A stretch of DNA of 64,000 nt from Sphingobacterium hotanense (GCF_008274825.1 NZ_CP030848.1:992001-1056000); one strand, 5' to 3'. Shown: positions 26,809 through 35,769, numbered from the stretch's first letter. The notes: generated by a model from the letters alone, not told the origin. Program-made: numbers and translations.

Positions 26809-27250
26809 ACGTTAGATATTAGAGCGGAGTTGGTTATGGTAAGGATGGTATCTGCTATCTGACATTCGCAATTTAAACGCTAATCAAACCCAAATCAAAC
26901 CCCTTCTGAAAGGGTTCTGCATTGGGTTTGTATTGGGTTTGTATTGGGTTTGAAAGGGCTTTAAGTAGTAGTTGTTGTATAGTAGTTAGTATTTAGTAGT
27001 TAGTATTTAGACCTATTGCGGCCAGACTATGGGCATTGAAGTGGATTTTCTGAACCAGGAAAGGAAGGATGCAAGGATGGGCAGGATCTTGTAGAAGGGT
27101 AATTTTCTGAACCAAGAAAGGAAGGATGAAAGGATGGGCAGGATCTTGTTAATCCTAAAATCCTTTTTTTCCTGGTTCAAAACAACCTTTCCCTTCTTAC
27201 CTCAAAACAAGGATTCTAATATCCCACTATAGGTCTAAATACTAACTACT
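26799..27250. repeat. Compound repeat island 1 (left part, before the IS982-family element)
   Basis: Order of modules: A arm at 26799-26824 (TAGATATTAGACGTTAG and similar), a GGGTTTG module at 26884-26963, B arm at 26980-27015 (TAGTAGTTAGTATTTAG repeated, ending ACCTA), two direct copies of the C arm at 27045-27092 and 27102-27150 (core GAACCAGGAAAGGAAGGAT), one inverted C' at 27151-27180, and the inverted B' (ATAGGTCTAAATACTAACT) at 27229-27250. B' continues after the IS at 28286-28308. The island runs from the mnmD stop to the FKBP stop when both IS elements are removed. No gene is present. The same modules occur at 51.7-52.1 and 59.8-60.3 kb. Confidence 0.9.
26884..26963. repeat. GGGTTTG repeat module
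   Basis: Contains nearly three tandem copies of ATTGGGTTTGT (26931-26962) and an inverted counterpart CAAACCCAAAT at 26885-26895. A small hairpin pairs AACCC at 26898-26902 with GGGTT at 26912-26916. A related module with AAAGCC/GGCTTT pairing is at 59690-59785 beside island 3. Confidence 0.75.
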
Positions 27251-28285
27251 AATGCGAATTAAGGGTTGAAATATATTGGAAAAAGCTTCTTAAAAAGAGG
27301 GGTGAAAACTTGCATAAAAGCCTGATTATCAGTATATTTATAATGTTCCTTACGCATTATTAAACAACATGATCAATCAGGCCAGGGCTCTAAAATTAAT
27401 AAAATTATACCAGTATGTTTGTGATAAATATGACAGTGAACTGCAATATTACTGTCAGCGATTTTCAAACAATAACAAACCTGACTTTACTGATCAGGAG
27501 GTTTTGACCATCTATTTATTCAGTGTGCACGAGGAACAGCGGCTAGGGATCAAGCAGATTCATAAATTCGCCTCGGATTATCTGATGGATTGGTTTCCCA
27601 AGCTAACTTCGTACGTAGCATTCAACACCCGTATCAACCGCCTTTTTGATGTTTTGAGGTCTCTCTGTCAGTCAGTTATAGAGGACTTTGCACCAGAGGA
27701 GTGCTCCAGAGAATTTTCCCTACTGGACTCTATGCCCATCATAACCTGCAGTGGGACTAGAAGGGCAAAGGTAGCTCTGGAGATAACGGATAAAAGCTTC
27801 TGCTCAACGAAGAGGCTTTGGTATTTTGGATTAAAGCTTCATGCGCTCAACAGCTATAACAAATCCACGCTGCCTCGTCCGGAAAGCATTGTAATAAGCA
27901 AGGCATCTGAAAGTGACCTGAACATATTTAAGGAGAATTGGGCATCCATCGCAGGTAGGACGTTCTTTGGTGACAAGATATACCGTGACGCCCCGTTCTT
28001 CGAGTGGTTTTATAAAGAAAAAAAATCAATTATGTATACTCCGATAAGGGAAACCCAAGGAAAACCAGATTGTTTAAAAAACAGGGATCGTGCTTATAAT
28101 GACCTGTTTTCAAGAGCAGTATCTAAGGTAAGACAACCAATCGAATCCTTTTTTAATTGGATAAATGAAAAAACACAGATACAAAACGCAAGTAAGGTCA
28201 GATCTACCAAAGGACTATTAGTACATGTGTTCGGTAAATTAACAGCCTGTTTCATAAAGCCTATTTTCAACCCTTAATTCGCATT
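27251..28285 (+). mobile_element. IS982-family insertion sequence, complete
   Basis: The element is 1035 bp with perfect 21-bp terminal inverted repeats at 27251-27271 and 28265-28285 (ends AATGCGAATTAAGGGTTGAA). It holds one transposase. A 3-bp direct repeat ACT flanks it; because the target is itself a repeat of ACTAAATACTAACT, the true target duplication is uncertain. It has split the B' arm of repeat island 1. Intact transposase and perfect ends suggest a recent or still active insertion. Confidence 0.93.
27369..28277 (+). CDS. IS982-family transposase
   Basis: The 302-residue DDE transposase cuts and rejoins the element ends. The catalytic residues are visible as Asp120 in FSLLDSMPI, Asp202 in FFGDKIYRD and Glu259 in RQPIESFFNWI, with the order and spacing of IS982. 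The N-terminal part (SELQYYCQRF..EEQRLGIKQIHKFASDYL) is the usual helical region of the family. The stop codon TAA at 28275-28277 lies inside the right terminal repeat, which is tight but seen in compact IS elements. No frameshift; the gene looks functional. Confidence 0.93.
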   Translation: MINQARALKLIKLYQYVCDKYDSELQYYCQRFSNNNKPDFTDQEVLTIYLFSVHEEQRLGIKQIHKFASDYLMDWFPKLTSYVAFNTRINRLFDVLRSLCQSVIEDFAPEECSREFSLLDSMPIITCSGTRRAKVALEITDKSFCSTKRLWYFGLKLHALNSYNKSTLPRPESIVISKASESDLNIFKENWASIAGRTFFGDKIYRDAPFFEWFYKEKKSIMYTPIRETQGKPDCLKNRDRAYNDLFSRAVSKVRQPIESFFNWINEKTQIQNASKVRSTKGLLVHVFGKLTACFIKPIFNP

Positions 28286-28302
28286 ACTAAATACTAACTA
28301 CT

Positions 28303-28319
28303 AAAAAAAGAGTTGCTCC
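28303..28319. terminator. Left half of a terminator split by the IS1182-family element
   Basis: A run of seven A and the arm GAGTTGCTCC (28310-28319). Its partner GGAGCAACTC with a run of nine T is at 30093-30111. Joined through GAAA, the two would make a perfect 10-bp stem with U-runs in both directions, ending mnmD and FKBP transcripts. The element now separates the arms by about 1.77 kb. Confidence 0.8.
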
Positions 28320-28364
28320 GAAAGGAGGAGGGCACTGAAAAAGTCCCCTTAGAAAAAAAGGTTA

Positions 28365-28404
28365 AAAAAGGGAGTCGAAAACTACAGTTTTCTGCTCCCT
28401 TTTT
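28365..28404 (+). terminator. Hairpin near the left end of the IS1182-family element
   Basis: AAAAAGGGAG (28365-28374) pairs with CTCCCTTTTT (28395-28404), with an inner GAAAAC/GTTTTC pairing. It would stop transcription entering from outside, as is common near IS ends, limiting transposase expression from flanking promoters. Confidence 0.7.
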
Positions 28405-28425
28405 CGTATTTTAAGGTAGGCTTTA

Positions 28426-29886
28426 ATGGACATTAGGATGCTCTCTACCCAACAAAAAATACAGTTCAGTTCCTATTCAGGATTGTACGATATTATCGTA
28501 CCAAAAGATAATCTACTTCGAAAAATCAACGATCTTATCGATTTCAGTTTTATCTATGACGAGCTTTTGGCTAAGTATTGCCAGACGAATGGCCGTACAG
28601 CGGAGAGCCCTATCAAGATGTTCAAATACCTTCTGTTAAAAACGATCTACACCGTTTCGGATGTAGATGTCGTTGAACGTTCCAGATATGATATGTCCTT
28701 CAAATATTTTCTTGAAATGGCACCAGAGGAGGATGTGATCAATTCAAGTTCGCTTACCAAATTCCGCAAACTACGATTAAAAGATATGGATCTGTTGAAC
28801 CTGTTGATCAATAGGACCGTAACGATTGCTCTTGAAAAAGGCATTATAAAATCAAAGTCTATTATCGTAGACGCGACCCATACCGTTTCCAGATCGAATC
28901 CGCACACAGCATTGGCAGTACTCAGGGAACGCTCCAAACTATTAAGAAAAGCGATATATCAGATTGATGGGGAATACAAGAGGAATCTACCACAAAAGAA
29001 TGAATCCAACGACCTGGATCAAGAGCTTGCTTATTGCAGGGAATTACAGAGGGTCCTTGATGAAGATCAATCTATCAGTGAAATACCGGCTGTGAAAGAA
29101 AAGCTGAATCTGTTGAAGGAAACCATTGAAGACACAAAAGAATACTATCTGCTCTCTAAGGATGATGAGGCCAGACTTGGACACAAGTCAGTGGACAGCA
29201 GTTTCTTTGGCTATAAAACACATCTGGCGATGACTGAGGAACGCATCATTACAGCAGCGGTCGTTACTACAGGCGAAAAAGGTGATGGCCCTGAACTACC
29301 TAGGTTATTAGAGATCAGCCAGCAGAATGGAATGCAAGTGGATACAATAATAGGTGATGCCGCGTATTCGGGAAAAGAAAATCTTCAGGTGGCAAAAGAA
29401 CAAAACATTGATATCATCGCTAAATTAAATCCATCCATTACCCAAGGCTTTAGGAAAGATAAAGACAAGTTTGACTATAATAAAGATGCGGATATGTTTG
29501 TTTGTCCCGCAGGACATTTGGCCATCCGCAAGGCGCGTCAGGGAAAGAAGGAACAAGGTACAAATCAAACGGAGACCTATTACTTTGATGTGGAGAAATG
29601 TAAGGTCTGTCCTCTTAGGGAAGGATGTTACAAGCAAGGGGCCAGAACCAAATCCTATTCAGTCTCCATAAAATCCGAACTCCATAGGGAGCAGATGGCT
29701 TTCCAGCAAACCGATTATTATCGAAGCAAGTCTAAGCAAAGGTATAAGATCGAGGCCAAGAACAGTGAGCTCAAGAATGTCCATGGCTATGGCAGAGCTG
29801 ATGCTTATGGAATCCATAATATGGAAATGCAGGGCGCAATGGCCATCTTCACCGTAAACCTGAAAAGAATCCTGAAATTGATATAA
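28426..29886 (+). CDS. IS1182-family transposase
   Basis: The 486-residue DDE transposase has a conserved N-terminal domain (LRKINDLIDFSFIYDELLAKYC..RTAESPIKMFKYLLLK), catalytic Asp149 in SIIVDATHT, Asp311 in IIGDAAYSG and Glu443 in YKIEAKNSELKN, and a Cys cluster (FVCPAGH..CKVCPLREGCYK) that probably binds zinc. The frame is complete. A second transposase of the same broad family, but clearly different in sequence, is cut by the right edge of the window. The gene looks functional. Confidence 0.92.
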   Translation: MDIRMLSTQQKIQFSSYSGLYDIIVPKDNLLRKINDLIDFSFIYDELLAKYCQTNGRTAESPIKMFKYLLLKTIYTVSDVDVVERSRYDMSFKYFLEMAPEEDVINSSSLTKFRKLRLKDMDLLNLLINRTVTIALEKGIIKSKSIIVDATHTVSRSNPHTALAVLRERSKLLRKAIYQIDGEYKRNLPQKNESNDLDQELAYCRELQRVLDEDQSISEIPAVKEKLNLLKETIEDTKEYYLLSKDDEARLGHKSVDSSFFGYKTHLAMTEERIITAAVVTTGEKGDGPELPRLLEISQQNGMQVDTIIGDAAYSGKENLQVAKEQNIDIIAKLNPSITQGFRKDKDKFDYNKDADMFVCPAGHLAIRKARQGKKEQGTNQTETYYFDVEKCKVCPLREGCYKQGARTKSYSVSIKSELHREQMAFQQTDYYRSKSKQRYKIEAKNSELKNVHGYGRADAYGIHNMEMQGAMAIFTVNLKRILKLI

Positions 29887-30008
29887 AAAGGTGAGATATT
29901 GCCTCAAAAAAGCCTAGATGGGATGCTAAAAACTCAAATAGCAAGTCCTAGTCGCTTACACCTTCAATAAGCTCATAAAAAACAAACTTCCAGAAACCCT
30001 TTGAACAA

Positions 30009-30046
30009 AAATGACCGAGTAGGGGAAAACCTATACTCAGTCATTT
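30009..30046 (+). terminator. Terminator of the IS1182-family transposase
   Basis: AAATGAC at 30009-30015 pairs with GTCATTT at 30040-30046, with further pairing (GAGTAGG with CCTATACTC, one bulge) closing an AAAA loop. It is followed by CTTTAAG. It lies inside the element's right end. Confidence 0.65.
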
Positions 30047-30092
30047 CTTTAAGTCTCATTAGAAAGTTGAGGCTTTTTCAGTGCCCTCGAAA

Positions 30093-30111
30093 GGAGCAAC
30101 TCTTTTTTTTT
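30093..30111. terminator. Right half of the split terminator
   Basis: GGAGCAACTC followed by nine T residues, complement of the arm at 28310-28319. Just beyond it, a B-type remnant (TTTACTAACTACTTAG) runs into the FKBP stop codon at 30127-30129. Confidence 0.8.
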
Positions 30112-30126
30112 AAATTTACTAACTAC

Positions 30127-30627
30127 TTAGTGGGCTTCATTTCCGTCGATGCCATGTGCATGGCCGTGCGACAACTCGTCAGCAGTTGCTGGACGAGAAG
30201 CGATTACTTCGATGTCGAAGTTTAATTTTTTACCAGCCATTGGGTGGTTAAGGTCAGCAACTACCGTTTCTGGAGTTACTTCGATAACTACCGCGCGGAA
30301 TTGGTTTCCTTGGTTATCTTGCAAAGGTATTACTTCACCAACAGGAGGAAGTCCAACTTCTTGGAACATTTCCGCTGGTAATTGTGCGATTGCTTTATCG
30401 TCACGCTCACCGTAAGCGTCATTTGGTTCTAATTCGAATGATGTTTTATCACCTGCGTTTAATCCAGCGATGTTTTCCTCAAATTTAGGAAGCATCATGC
30501 CTACACCATATAAAAATGTTAACGGATTGTCCGATGTTGTTTGCTCTACAAAGGTTTTTTCTCCATTTTCTTCAATTGTATGAAGAACGTAATTCAACGT
30601 TACTACGTTGTTGTTTTCTACTGCCAT
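30127..30627 (-). CDS. FKBP-type peptidyl-prolyl isomerase, SlyD-like
   Basis: The 166-residue protein has the SlyD layout: a split FKBP domain (NNVVTLNYVLHTIEENGEKTFVEQT, FLYGVGMMLPKFEENIAGLNAGD) with an insert-in-flap domain (NDAYGERDDKAIAQLPAEMFQE..NQGNQFRAVVIEV), then NHPMAGKKLNFDIEV. The C-terminus is short and His-rich (HGHAHGIDGNEAH), as in metal-binding SlyD. It catalyses prolyl isomerisation in the cytoplasm and acts as a chaperone. It is last in a unit after sixA and the YyaL-like gene. The stop TAA touches the repeat motif of island 1. Confidence 0.93.
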   Translation of the reverse strand: MAVENNNVVTLNYVLHTIEENGEKTFVEQTTSDNPLTFLYGVGMMLPKFEENIAGLNAGDKTSFELEPNDAYGERDDKAIAQLPAEMFQEVGLPPVGEVIPLQDNQGNQFRAVVIEVTPETVVADLNHPMAGKKLNFDIEVIASRPATADELSHGHAHGIDGNEAH

Positions 30628-30647
30628 TGTACTTAGTTTATGGGGTA

Positions 30648-32657
30648 CTAGCCCTGTTTATTATTTATTAATTCTATTATTTGGGCAATCGACGTTTGCG
30701 GAAGACTGCATGTTTTATTCTGGCAAAGGTATGCTTTTGATTCCATACCCGCTTTATGTTCTAACAAGGGTAGACTGCTTTTTGTTCCACCTAATGTTAC
30801 TTTATTTGGAATATAATACTGGTCTAATTCCTCTCGCCACTCGGAAGCATCTGCTCCGGTAAGCGCTATTTCCCAAATTCCGTAGTGCAGTTCCAGTAAT
30901 TGAATGGCCCAGTTTGAGTAGGCTGACCCATATGATTTAATGTGCGGAAATACATTTGCGAAAACCTGATCGGCTATTAGCGTATATTGTTCCTCATCGA
31001 ACAAGATGCCTAACTTATACAATTGGCGTACCATTGTCGATACCGAACCCGGAATGACATTATCCATGATTTCACTTTTTCGTGCAATCAGTTCTTCCCC
31101 ATGTGAGGAAGTGTAGAAAAATGTGCGTTCGTCTTTGTCGTAAAAAATGTTAATCGCTTGTTCTGTAAGTGTTTTTGCGCGGTTAATCCAAGTTTCATCA
31201 AATGTCGCTTCGTATAAACTGATGAAGGATTCAATGCTGAAACCATAGTCATCTAAGAATCCAGGAATACTTCGGTTGCTGTCAGCCGGTTGGTGCAGTA
31301 GTATGTCATTTTCATGACATTTTGTCCATATAAACTCCGCTGTTTGCTTCGCTAGGTTCAAATAATGATCATTTCTAAAGGTGCGGTAAGCATCTACGAG
31401 TCCTTTGATCATCAACGCATTCCAGGTCACAAGCTGCTTATGGTCTAAACCGGGTCGGATTCTCTGTTTGCGGTAATTCAGTAGAGTTTCTTTAATTGAC
31501 TTTAGTTCTTCTTCCCATTCATATTCGCTGTAGCCAGCCTCGGCGATCAGTTGATTATCATCTGCGCTGAGGTAAGGAACGTTCGTTTGTTCTTCGGTCC
31601 AATTCCCGTTTTTGCTGATATGGAAGTAATTTCTTGCTAGGTCTGCTCGATCGCCGAGAATATCAAACTCATCATAATCGAAGCTATAGAATTTGCCTTC
31701 TATGCCCTCGCTGTCGGCATCTAATGCGCTGTAAAATCCGCCGTTAGGATCAAGCATTTCACGTTCGGCCCAAGCAATGGTTTCTTCTACTACACGCTTA
31801 TAGAGGATAGTTGGCTTCTGCTGGTAGGCTTCACTATAAAGGCTTAGTAACTGCCCATTATCGTATAGCATCTTCTCGAAATGCGGAATATGCCAGCGGT
31901 TATCGACAGAATAGCGTGCGAAACCACCTCCAATTTGGTCGTAGATACCGCCATTTGCTATTTTTTCTAAGGTAAAGTGTACATGGTCTAATATTGCCTG
32001 ATCTTTACTTAATGCGCCATATCTAAGGAGGAACGACCAATTGTTTGGCAGAGGAAACTTAGGAGTACGGCGATACCCCCCTTCATTTTGATCGAAGGTT
32101 TCTATCCAAGGGTCTACAATATTTAATAGGTCCTGCTTTGTATAGGCTTCTGGTATTTCCTGAATCGGTAGCTTTTCTGCTTGTTGTATGCCTTTTGTTA
32201 AGCGATCTGCATAGTCTAAGGCAACTTCTGGTGTTTCTTCCCACATTTTAGCAATCTGTAGGAGCACATTTTGCCAATCCTGCGGTTTAAAATAGGTGCC
32301 TCCATAAATAGGGCGGCCGTCCGGCAAACAGATACAGTTCAATGGCCATCCGCCGGCGTTTGTCATCAGTTGGACGGCTATCATGTAGATTTGATCGATG
32401 TCCGGTCGTTCTTCGCGGTCGACTTTGATCGATACGAAAAACTTGTTCATGGTTTGTGCGATGGCGTCGTTTTCAAAACTTTCGCGTTCCATCACATGAC
32501 ACCAATGGCATGCCGAATAGCCGACACTAATGATGATGAGTTTATTTTCTTCCTTTGCCTTTTTTAAAGCTTCCTCGCCCCAAGGGTACCATTGTACCGG
32601 GTTGTGGGCGTGTTGTTGTAGGTAAGGGGAGTTTTCGTTCTGCAGTTTGTTTGCCAT
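30648..32657 (-). CDS. Thioredoxin-domain DUF255 protein (YyaL-like)
   Basis: The 669-residue protein has an N-terminal thioredoxin-like domain ([22 protein letters not shown], then [16 protein letters not shown] with Cys50 and Cys53) and a long alpha/alpha toroid domain resembling N-acylglucosamine epimerases and glycosidases ([42 protein letters not shown]). This is the YyaL/spermatogenesis-associated 20 family. Its reaction is not known. Length is typical. It lies 20 bases upstream of the FKBP gene and 21 after sixA. Confidence 0.9.
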   Translation of the reverse strand: MANKLQNENSPYLQQHAHNPVQWYPWGEEALKKAKEENKLIIISVGYSACHWCHVMERESFENDAIAQTMNKFFVSIKVDREERPDIDQIYMIAVQLMTNAGGWPLNCICLPDGRPIYGGTYFKPQDWQNVLLQIAKMWEETPEVALDYADRLTKGIQQAEKLPIQEIPEAYTKQDLLNIVDPWIETFDQNEGGYRRTPKFPLPNNWSFLLRYGALSKDQAILDHVHFTLEKIANGGIYDQIGGGFARYSVDNRWHIPHFEKMLYDNGQLLSLYSEAYQQKPTILYKRVVEETIAWAEREMLDPNGGFYSALDADSEGIEGKFYSFDYDEFDILGDRADLARNYFHISKNGNWTEEQTNVPYLSADDNQLIAEAGYSEYEWEEELKSIKETLLNYRKQRIRPGLDHKQLVTWNALMIKGLVDAYRTFRNDHYLNLAKQTAEFIWTKCHENDILLHQPADSNRSIPGFLDDYGFSIESFISLYEATFDETWINRAKTLTEQAINIFYDKDERTFFYTSSHGEELIARKSEIMDNVIPGSVSTMVRQLYKLGILFDEEQYTLIADQVFANVFPHIKSYGSAYSNWAIQLLELHYGIWEIALTGADASEWREELDQYYIPNKVTLGGTKSSLPLLEHKAGMESKAYLCQNKTCSLPQTSIAQIIELINNKQG

Positions 32658-32678
32658 AGAATACGAAGGTAGAGAATA

Positions 32679-33164
32679 TTACTGAATTGTGTTCAGTAAG
32701 GTCGCTGTACCTCCTGCGAGTTCGGAGAAGTTAAAGTTGTCAGGTAAAGTTAATATGGCAACGTTGGAAGTCGCTAGGTCTACCTCCGCGTGACTGAGGT
32801 AGTTTGTTAGATTGGAAAGTCCTGGATTATGTCCGAAGACTAGCAGTTTATCAACCTTGTTAGGCATACCGTTTATGATTCGTAGGATATCGATGAAGTG
32901 TGCCTCATATATTTCTTTGGTTTCTTGAATGTCCGCTAAAGGATAGCCTAATATTTCACAAAAGATGTCTGCTGTTTGTTTTGCGCGATTGGCGGAGGAG
33001 CTGATAACGAGCGTATTGCTATCAATCTTTAGCTGTGTTGCCAGCTCGTTGGCAATTCTGATTGCTCTTTCTTTTCCTTTGGATATAATATTACGGTTAT
33101 AGTCGTTTTTCAAAAGGCCATGATCTTCGGCTTTTGCGTGACGTATGAGATAGAGTGTTTTCAT
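32679..33164 (-). CDS. SixA-type histidine phosphatase
   Basis: The 161-residue protein is a small histidine phosphatase. It has the catalytic LIRHAKAEDHG (His8) near the start, ISSSANRAKQTADIF, the acid-base residue region ETKEIYEA, and the second histidine in VFGHNPGLSNLTNYL. SixA in E. coli removes phosphate from His residues of phosphotransfer proteins; here the substrate is unknown. It heads the sixA, YyaL-like, FKBP unit. Confidence 0.88.
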   Translation of the reverse strand: MKTLYLIRHAKAEDHGLLKNDYNRNIISKGKERAIRIANELATQLKIDSNTLVISSSANRAKQTADIFCEILGYPLADIQETKEIYEAHFIDILRIINGMPNKVDKLLVFGHNPGLSNLTNYLSHAEVDLATSNVAILTLPDNFNFSELAGGTATLLNTIQ

Positions 33165-33461
33165 ACCTAGTGTAATTCGCTGTTAATTGACTAGCTAATT
33201 TAAGGTTTTCTGGATTAAATGTGTGTTTCTAAATTGTTAATATTGAGGGGGATTCCGAGCATACCAAGTAGGACCTATATAGGTTTAACCTTAAAGCGAT
33301 TCTTAACACTATATTTTTTACTTAAAATTGAAAAAATATCGCGAATCATATTTTCGTTGCTGTAAGCGGCAATTAGAAAAATATTTAAAAATCCTCTTAA
33401 TGGCTGTTACGTTATAGAAGGAATTTACGTTATTTACAGTAGATTGTTTGTGAGCATTTAT
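33165..33461. other. Intergenic region between sixA and the glycan operon
   Basis: About 300 bases between divergent genes. It holds a perfect 12-bp palindrome ACCTATATAGGT at 33273-33284, which could be an operator for the glycan operon, and an AT-rich stretch. No perfect TAnnTTTG box, open frame or structured RNA was found. Confidence 0.45.
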
Positions 33462-34721
33462 ATGTTGTTTAATAAAACTGTGCTGCGTTTTGGCGCATTT
33501 ACTTTAATTCTTTTTCTTACAGCTTGTGCTAGAGGAGAAATGGAGTTATTTCCCGAGGAAATTCCGGAAAAGGTAGGAAGAAAAGATTTTACTATTGATT
33601 TGCAAGTTAATATTTTTCCGCAGCAGGTAAATATTGATATGCTGGCAAATGGGAACTATCCAAGATATGTAAAACCAGAATTTATCAAGAATATCGGATA
33701 TAACAATAGCAGCTATTGTCATCCTGATGTACAGTATTTTCCGGATGGTTTTCAAGGCTATAAGTATTGGATGGTTTTTACGCCTTATTTTGGCGCCATT
33801 GGAGGCGATCAATTGGCAAAGCGTTATGAAAACCCGACAATTGTTGTATCTAACGATGGCTTGAATTGGGTAGAACCTGCGGGAATTGTTAATCCGATTC
33901 AGGCATGCCCAGGTTATAAGGAGAGTTTTCGGGAGATGCAGGGGGAGCAGATTCAAGGATTTTGGTCCGATGTGGATTGGTTATTTGAAGGCGGGGAATT
34001 TCAACTGTATTATCGAGGGAGCTTTTTATCAGCAAAAGCTTTGTCAGCGCGCGGAGCAAAGAGTCAAAACAACCGCGCAAAATTGATAAAGAACGCGCGT
34101 AGAACCATCGTTCGTCAAACTTCGAGGGATGGCGTGCATTGGGATCCTTTAGAAGCTGTCATGTATTCTGATGTCCCTTATTCGCCGAAGAATAGTCATA
34201 TGCTGTCACCATCCTTTCTCAAAGTTGGTGAAGGCTATGTTAGTTACGAGGTGGAGCTGAATTCGGGGAAGAAACACTTTAAGCAGGATAAGCCTTCTTT
34301 TGTTATACAGCGGAGTTCGACCAATGGACTTGATTTTAGTCGCTTTTCAAATAGTAAAATTGTTAACTTTATCAATGAGCCCTGGATCCGACAGAATCGC
34401 GATAATGGTCCCTGGCATTTACAAGCGAGCTATGTAGACGGTTTTTACTTTCTCTGTATCGCTGTGGGTGATGTGAAGAAGTACACTGCTGATCAATTGT
34501 ATCTTGCTTTTTCGAACGATGGACTAAATTTTTACGTCTGTCCAAAACCTATTATTACAGAGGATGCCTACCGCTCTGCCATTTTTCCAAAAACTGTTGA
34601 TGAGAAAGCCGTTCAGTTCGGAGCAATACTAGGTTATAAAACTGGTGTTTTCAAGTATGCGGAGATGAGTCTACAGTGGGCTCAAATGCAAGAGCTGATT
34701 GATAATAAGATGGATAGGTAA
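33462..34721 (+). CDS. Lipoprotein with GH43-like five-bladed propeller
   Basis: The 419-residue protein has a lipoprotein signal peptide with Cys22 (LFLTAC) and blade-like repeats typical of the GH43/GH32-like beta-propeller superfamily: YCHPDVQYFPDGFQGYKYWM, ENPTIVVSNDGLNWVEP, RRTIVRQTSRDGVHWDP, FVIQRSSTNGLDFS and YLAFSNDGLNFYVCPKPI. Such proteins in glycan clusters may bind or process glycans at the cell surface. No catalytic triad can be fixed from sequence alone. The start at 33462 is chosen over an upstream TTG because it gives the clean signal peptide. It leads an operon with three glycosyltransferases, 16 bases ahead of the next. Confidence 0.7.
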   Translation: MLFNKTVLRFGAFTLILFLTACARGEMELFPEEIPEKVGRKDFTIDLQVNIFPQQVNIDMLANGNYPRYVKPEFIKNIGYNNSSYCHPDVQYFPDGFQGYKYWMVFTPYFGAIGGDQLAKRYENPTIVVSNDGLNWVEPAGIVNPIQACPGYKESFREMQGEQIQGFWSDVDWLFEGGEFQLYYRGSFLSAKALSARGAKSQNNRAKLIKNARRTIVRQTSRDGVHWDPLEAVMYSDVPYSPKNSHMLSPSFLKVGEGYVSYEVELNSGKKHFKQDKPSFVIQRSSTNGLDFSRFSNSKIVNFINEPWIRQNRDNGPWHLQASYVDGFYFLCIAVGDVKKYTADQLYLAFSNDGLNFYVCPKPIITEDAYRSAIFPKTVDEKAVQFGAILGYKTGVFKYAEMSLQWAQMQELIDNKMDR

Positions 34722-34737
34722 AAAGAATTAAGATATT

Positions 34738-35769
34738 TTGGAGAGAAACGATATTCTGATTTCAATAATTATCCCTGTTTATAACCGGGAAGCATTTATA
34801 GGACAAGCAATTGAAAGTGTTTTAGGACAGAGCGTTGTTGATTTCGAGCTTTGGGTGGTTGATGACGGAAGTAAGGATCGGACTTCGGATATTGTTCAGG
34901 GGTATGCGCAGCGTGATGCTAGAGTTAACTATGTTTATCAGGAAAATGCGGGTGTCTCGGTTGCTCGAAATGTAGGTCTGTCGCGTGCGGGCGGTAAGTA
35001 CGTCTATTTCTTGGATTCGGATGATGCTTTGGATTTCGAATTTTTAAGAACTTCTATTGATGTGATTGAACGTTCCGCAGCAGATGTGGTGGTTGTGGGG
35101 CAGCCATATCAAGATCGACTACCTCATCCAACGGCTTTGCCGACCTGCGGGCAATTGTGGCGTCATGCGTTCTTAAAACAAAATAGCACTGTCCGTTTTC
35201 CAGTAGGAGTACAGCCTGGCGAAGATGGCCTATTTTCTCACTGTTTATTAGCAATGACAGACCGTATCGCCGCAAATCCAGCTGGTATTTATTATTATGG
35301 ACGACATGAGGGGCAGAATCATCTTCTGATTAATCGCGATTGTGAGTCCGTATTGCAGCAGATGGATAAGTGGTTTACTTATTTGGATGATTTTTACAGC
35401 AGGGAATCCTTATTTGAGCGTCGTGCGTTACATTTAGCCAAATTTTTGGAGCATGAACCCTTTGAGCTCCGCTATTTGTTAATGCCATTCAACGCAGAAC
35501 AAAAGGAACGAGTATTTCAGTCCGTACAGGATTTTTATAAGCGAAGAGTGGCTCCTTACCTACCTAAAGAGGAATTTGACAGTTTATCAGGTAGGTTTCA
35601 GTTATTTTTAGAAGCTAGTAGTGCGGAGGATTTCGATGAACAATACGAACGTTATAAGAGCCGCATCAATAATTCGATCAAGTGGAAGCTTAAGCTATTG
35701 AAGTTACTGCCGATTTCTTCTTGGAGAAGAAAGATAAGGCAACAATTATGGAAGAAAGAAATTAAATGA
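34738..35769 (+). CDS. Glycosyltransferase family 2
   Basis: The 343-residue protein has the GT-A core ISIIIPVYNREAFIGQAIESV, LWVVDDGSKDRT and YFLDSDDALDFEFL (DxD-type metal site in DSDD). It should transfer a nucleotide-activated sugar during surface polysaccharide synthesis. Start is TTG, since no in-frame ATG lies near the conserved N-terminus. The TGA stop overlaps the ATG of the next gene (ATGA), so translation is coupled. The C-terminal 130 residues are basic and may bind the membrane. Confidence 0.9.
   Translation: MERNDILISIIIPVYNREAFIGQAIESVLGQSVVDFELWVVDDGSKDRTSDIVQGYAQRDARVNYVYQENAGVSVARNVGLSRAGGKYVYFLDSDDALDFEFLRTSIDVIERSAADVVVVGQPYQDRLPHPTALPTCGQLWRHAFLKQNSTVRFPVGVQPGEDGLFSHCLLAMTDRIAANPAGIYYYGRHEGQNHLLINRDCESVLQQMDKWFTYLDDFYSRESLFERRALHLAKFLEHEPFELRYLLMPFNAEQKERVFQSVQDFYKRRVAPYLPKEEFDSLSGRFQLFLEASSAEDFDEQYERYKSRINNSIKWKLKLLKLLPISSWRRKIRQQLWKKEIK

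Larger units (their letters stand above)
28328..30088 (+). mobile_element. IS1182-family insertion sequence, complete
   Basis: The element is 1761 bp with 16-bp inverted ends (GAGGGCACTGAAAAAG at 28328-28343 and its complement at 30073-30088). An 8-bp target duplication GAAAGGAG flanks it exactly (28320-28327 and 30089-30096). It holds one intact transposase, a hairpin before that gene and another after it. It inserted into the loop and 3' arm of a terminator. Confidence 0.92.

Noticed and set aside
26931-26962. Telomere-like or G-quadruplex repeat
   Set aside because: Only about three copies with single GGG runs separated by long gaps, so a stable quadruplex is unlikely and there is no chromosome end here.
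26884-27180. CRISPR array
   Set aside because: The repeats are few, unevenly spaced and inverted; no regular spacers and no cas genes.
30001-30225. Plus-strand open frame at the end of the IS1182-family element
   Set aside because: It runs from IS hairpin sequence into the antisense of the FKBP gene.
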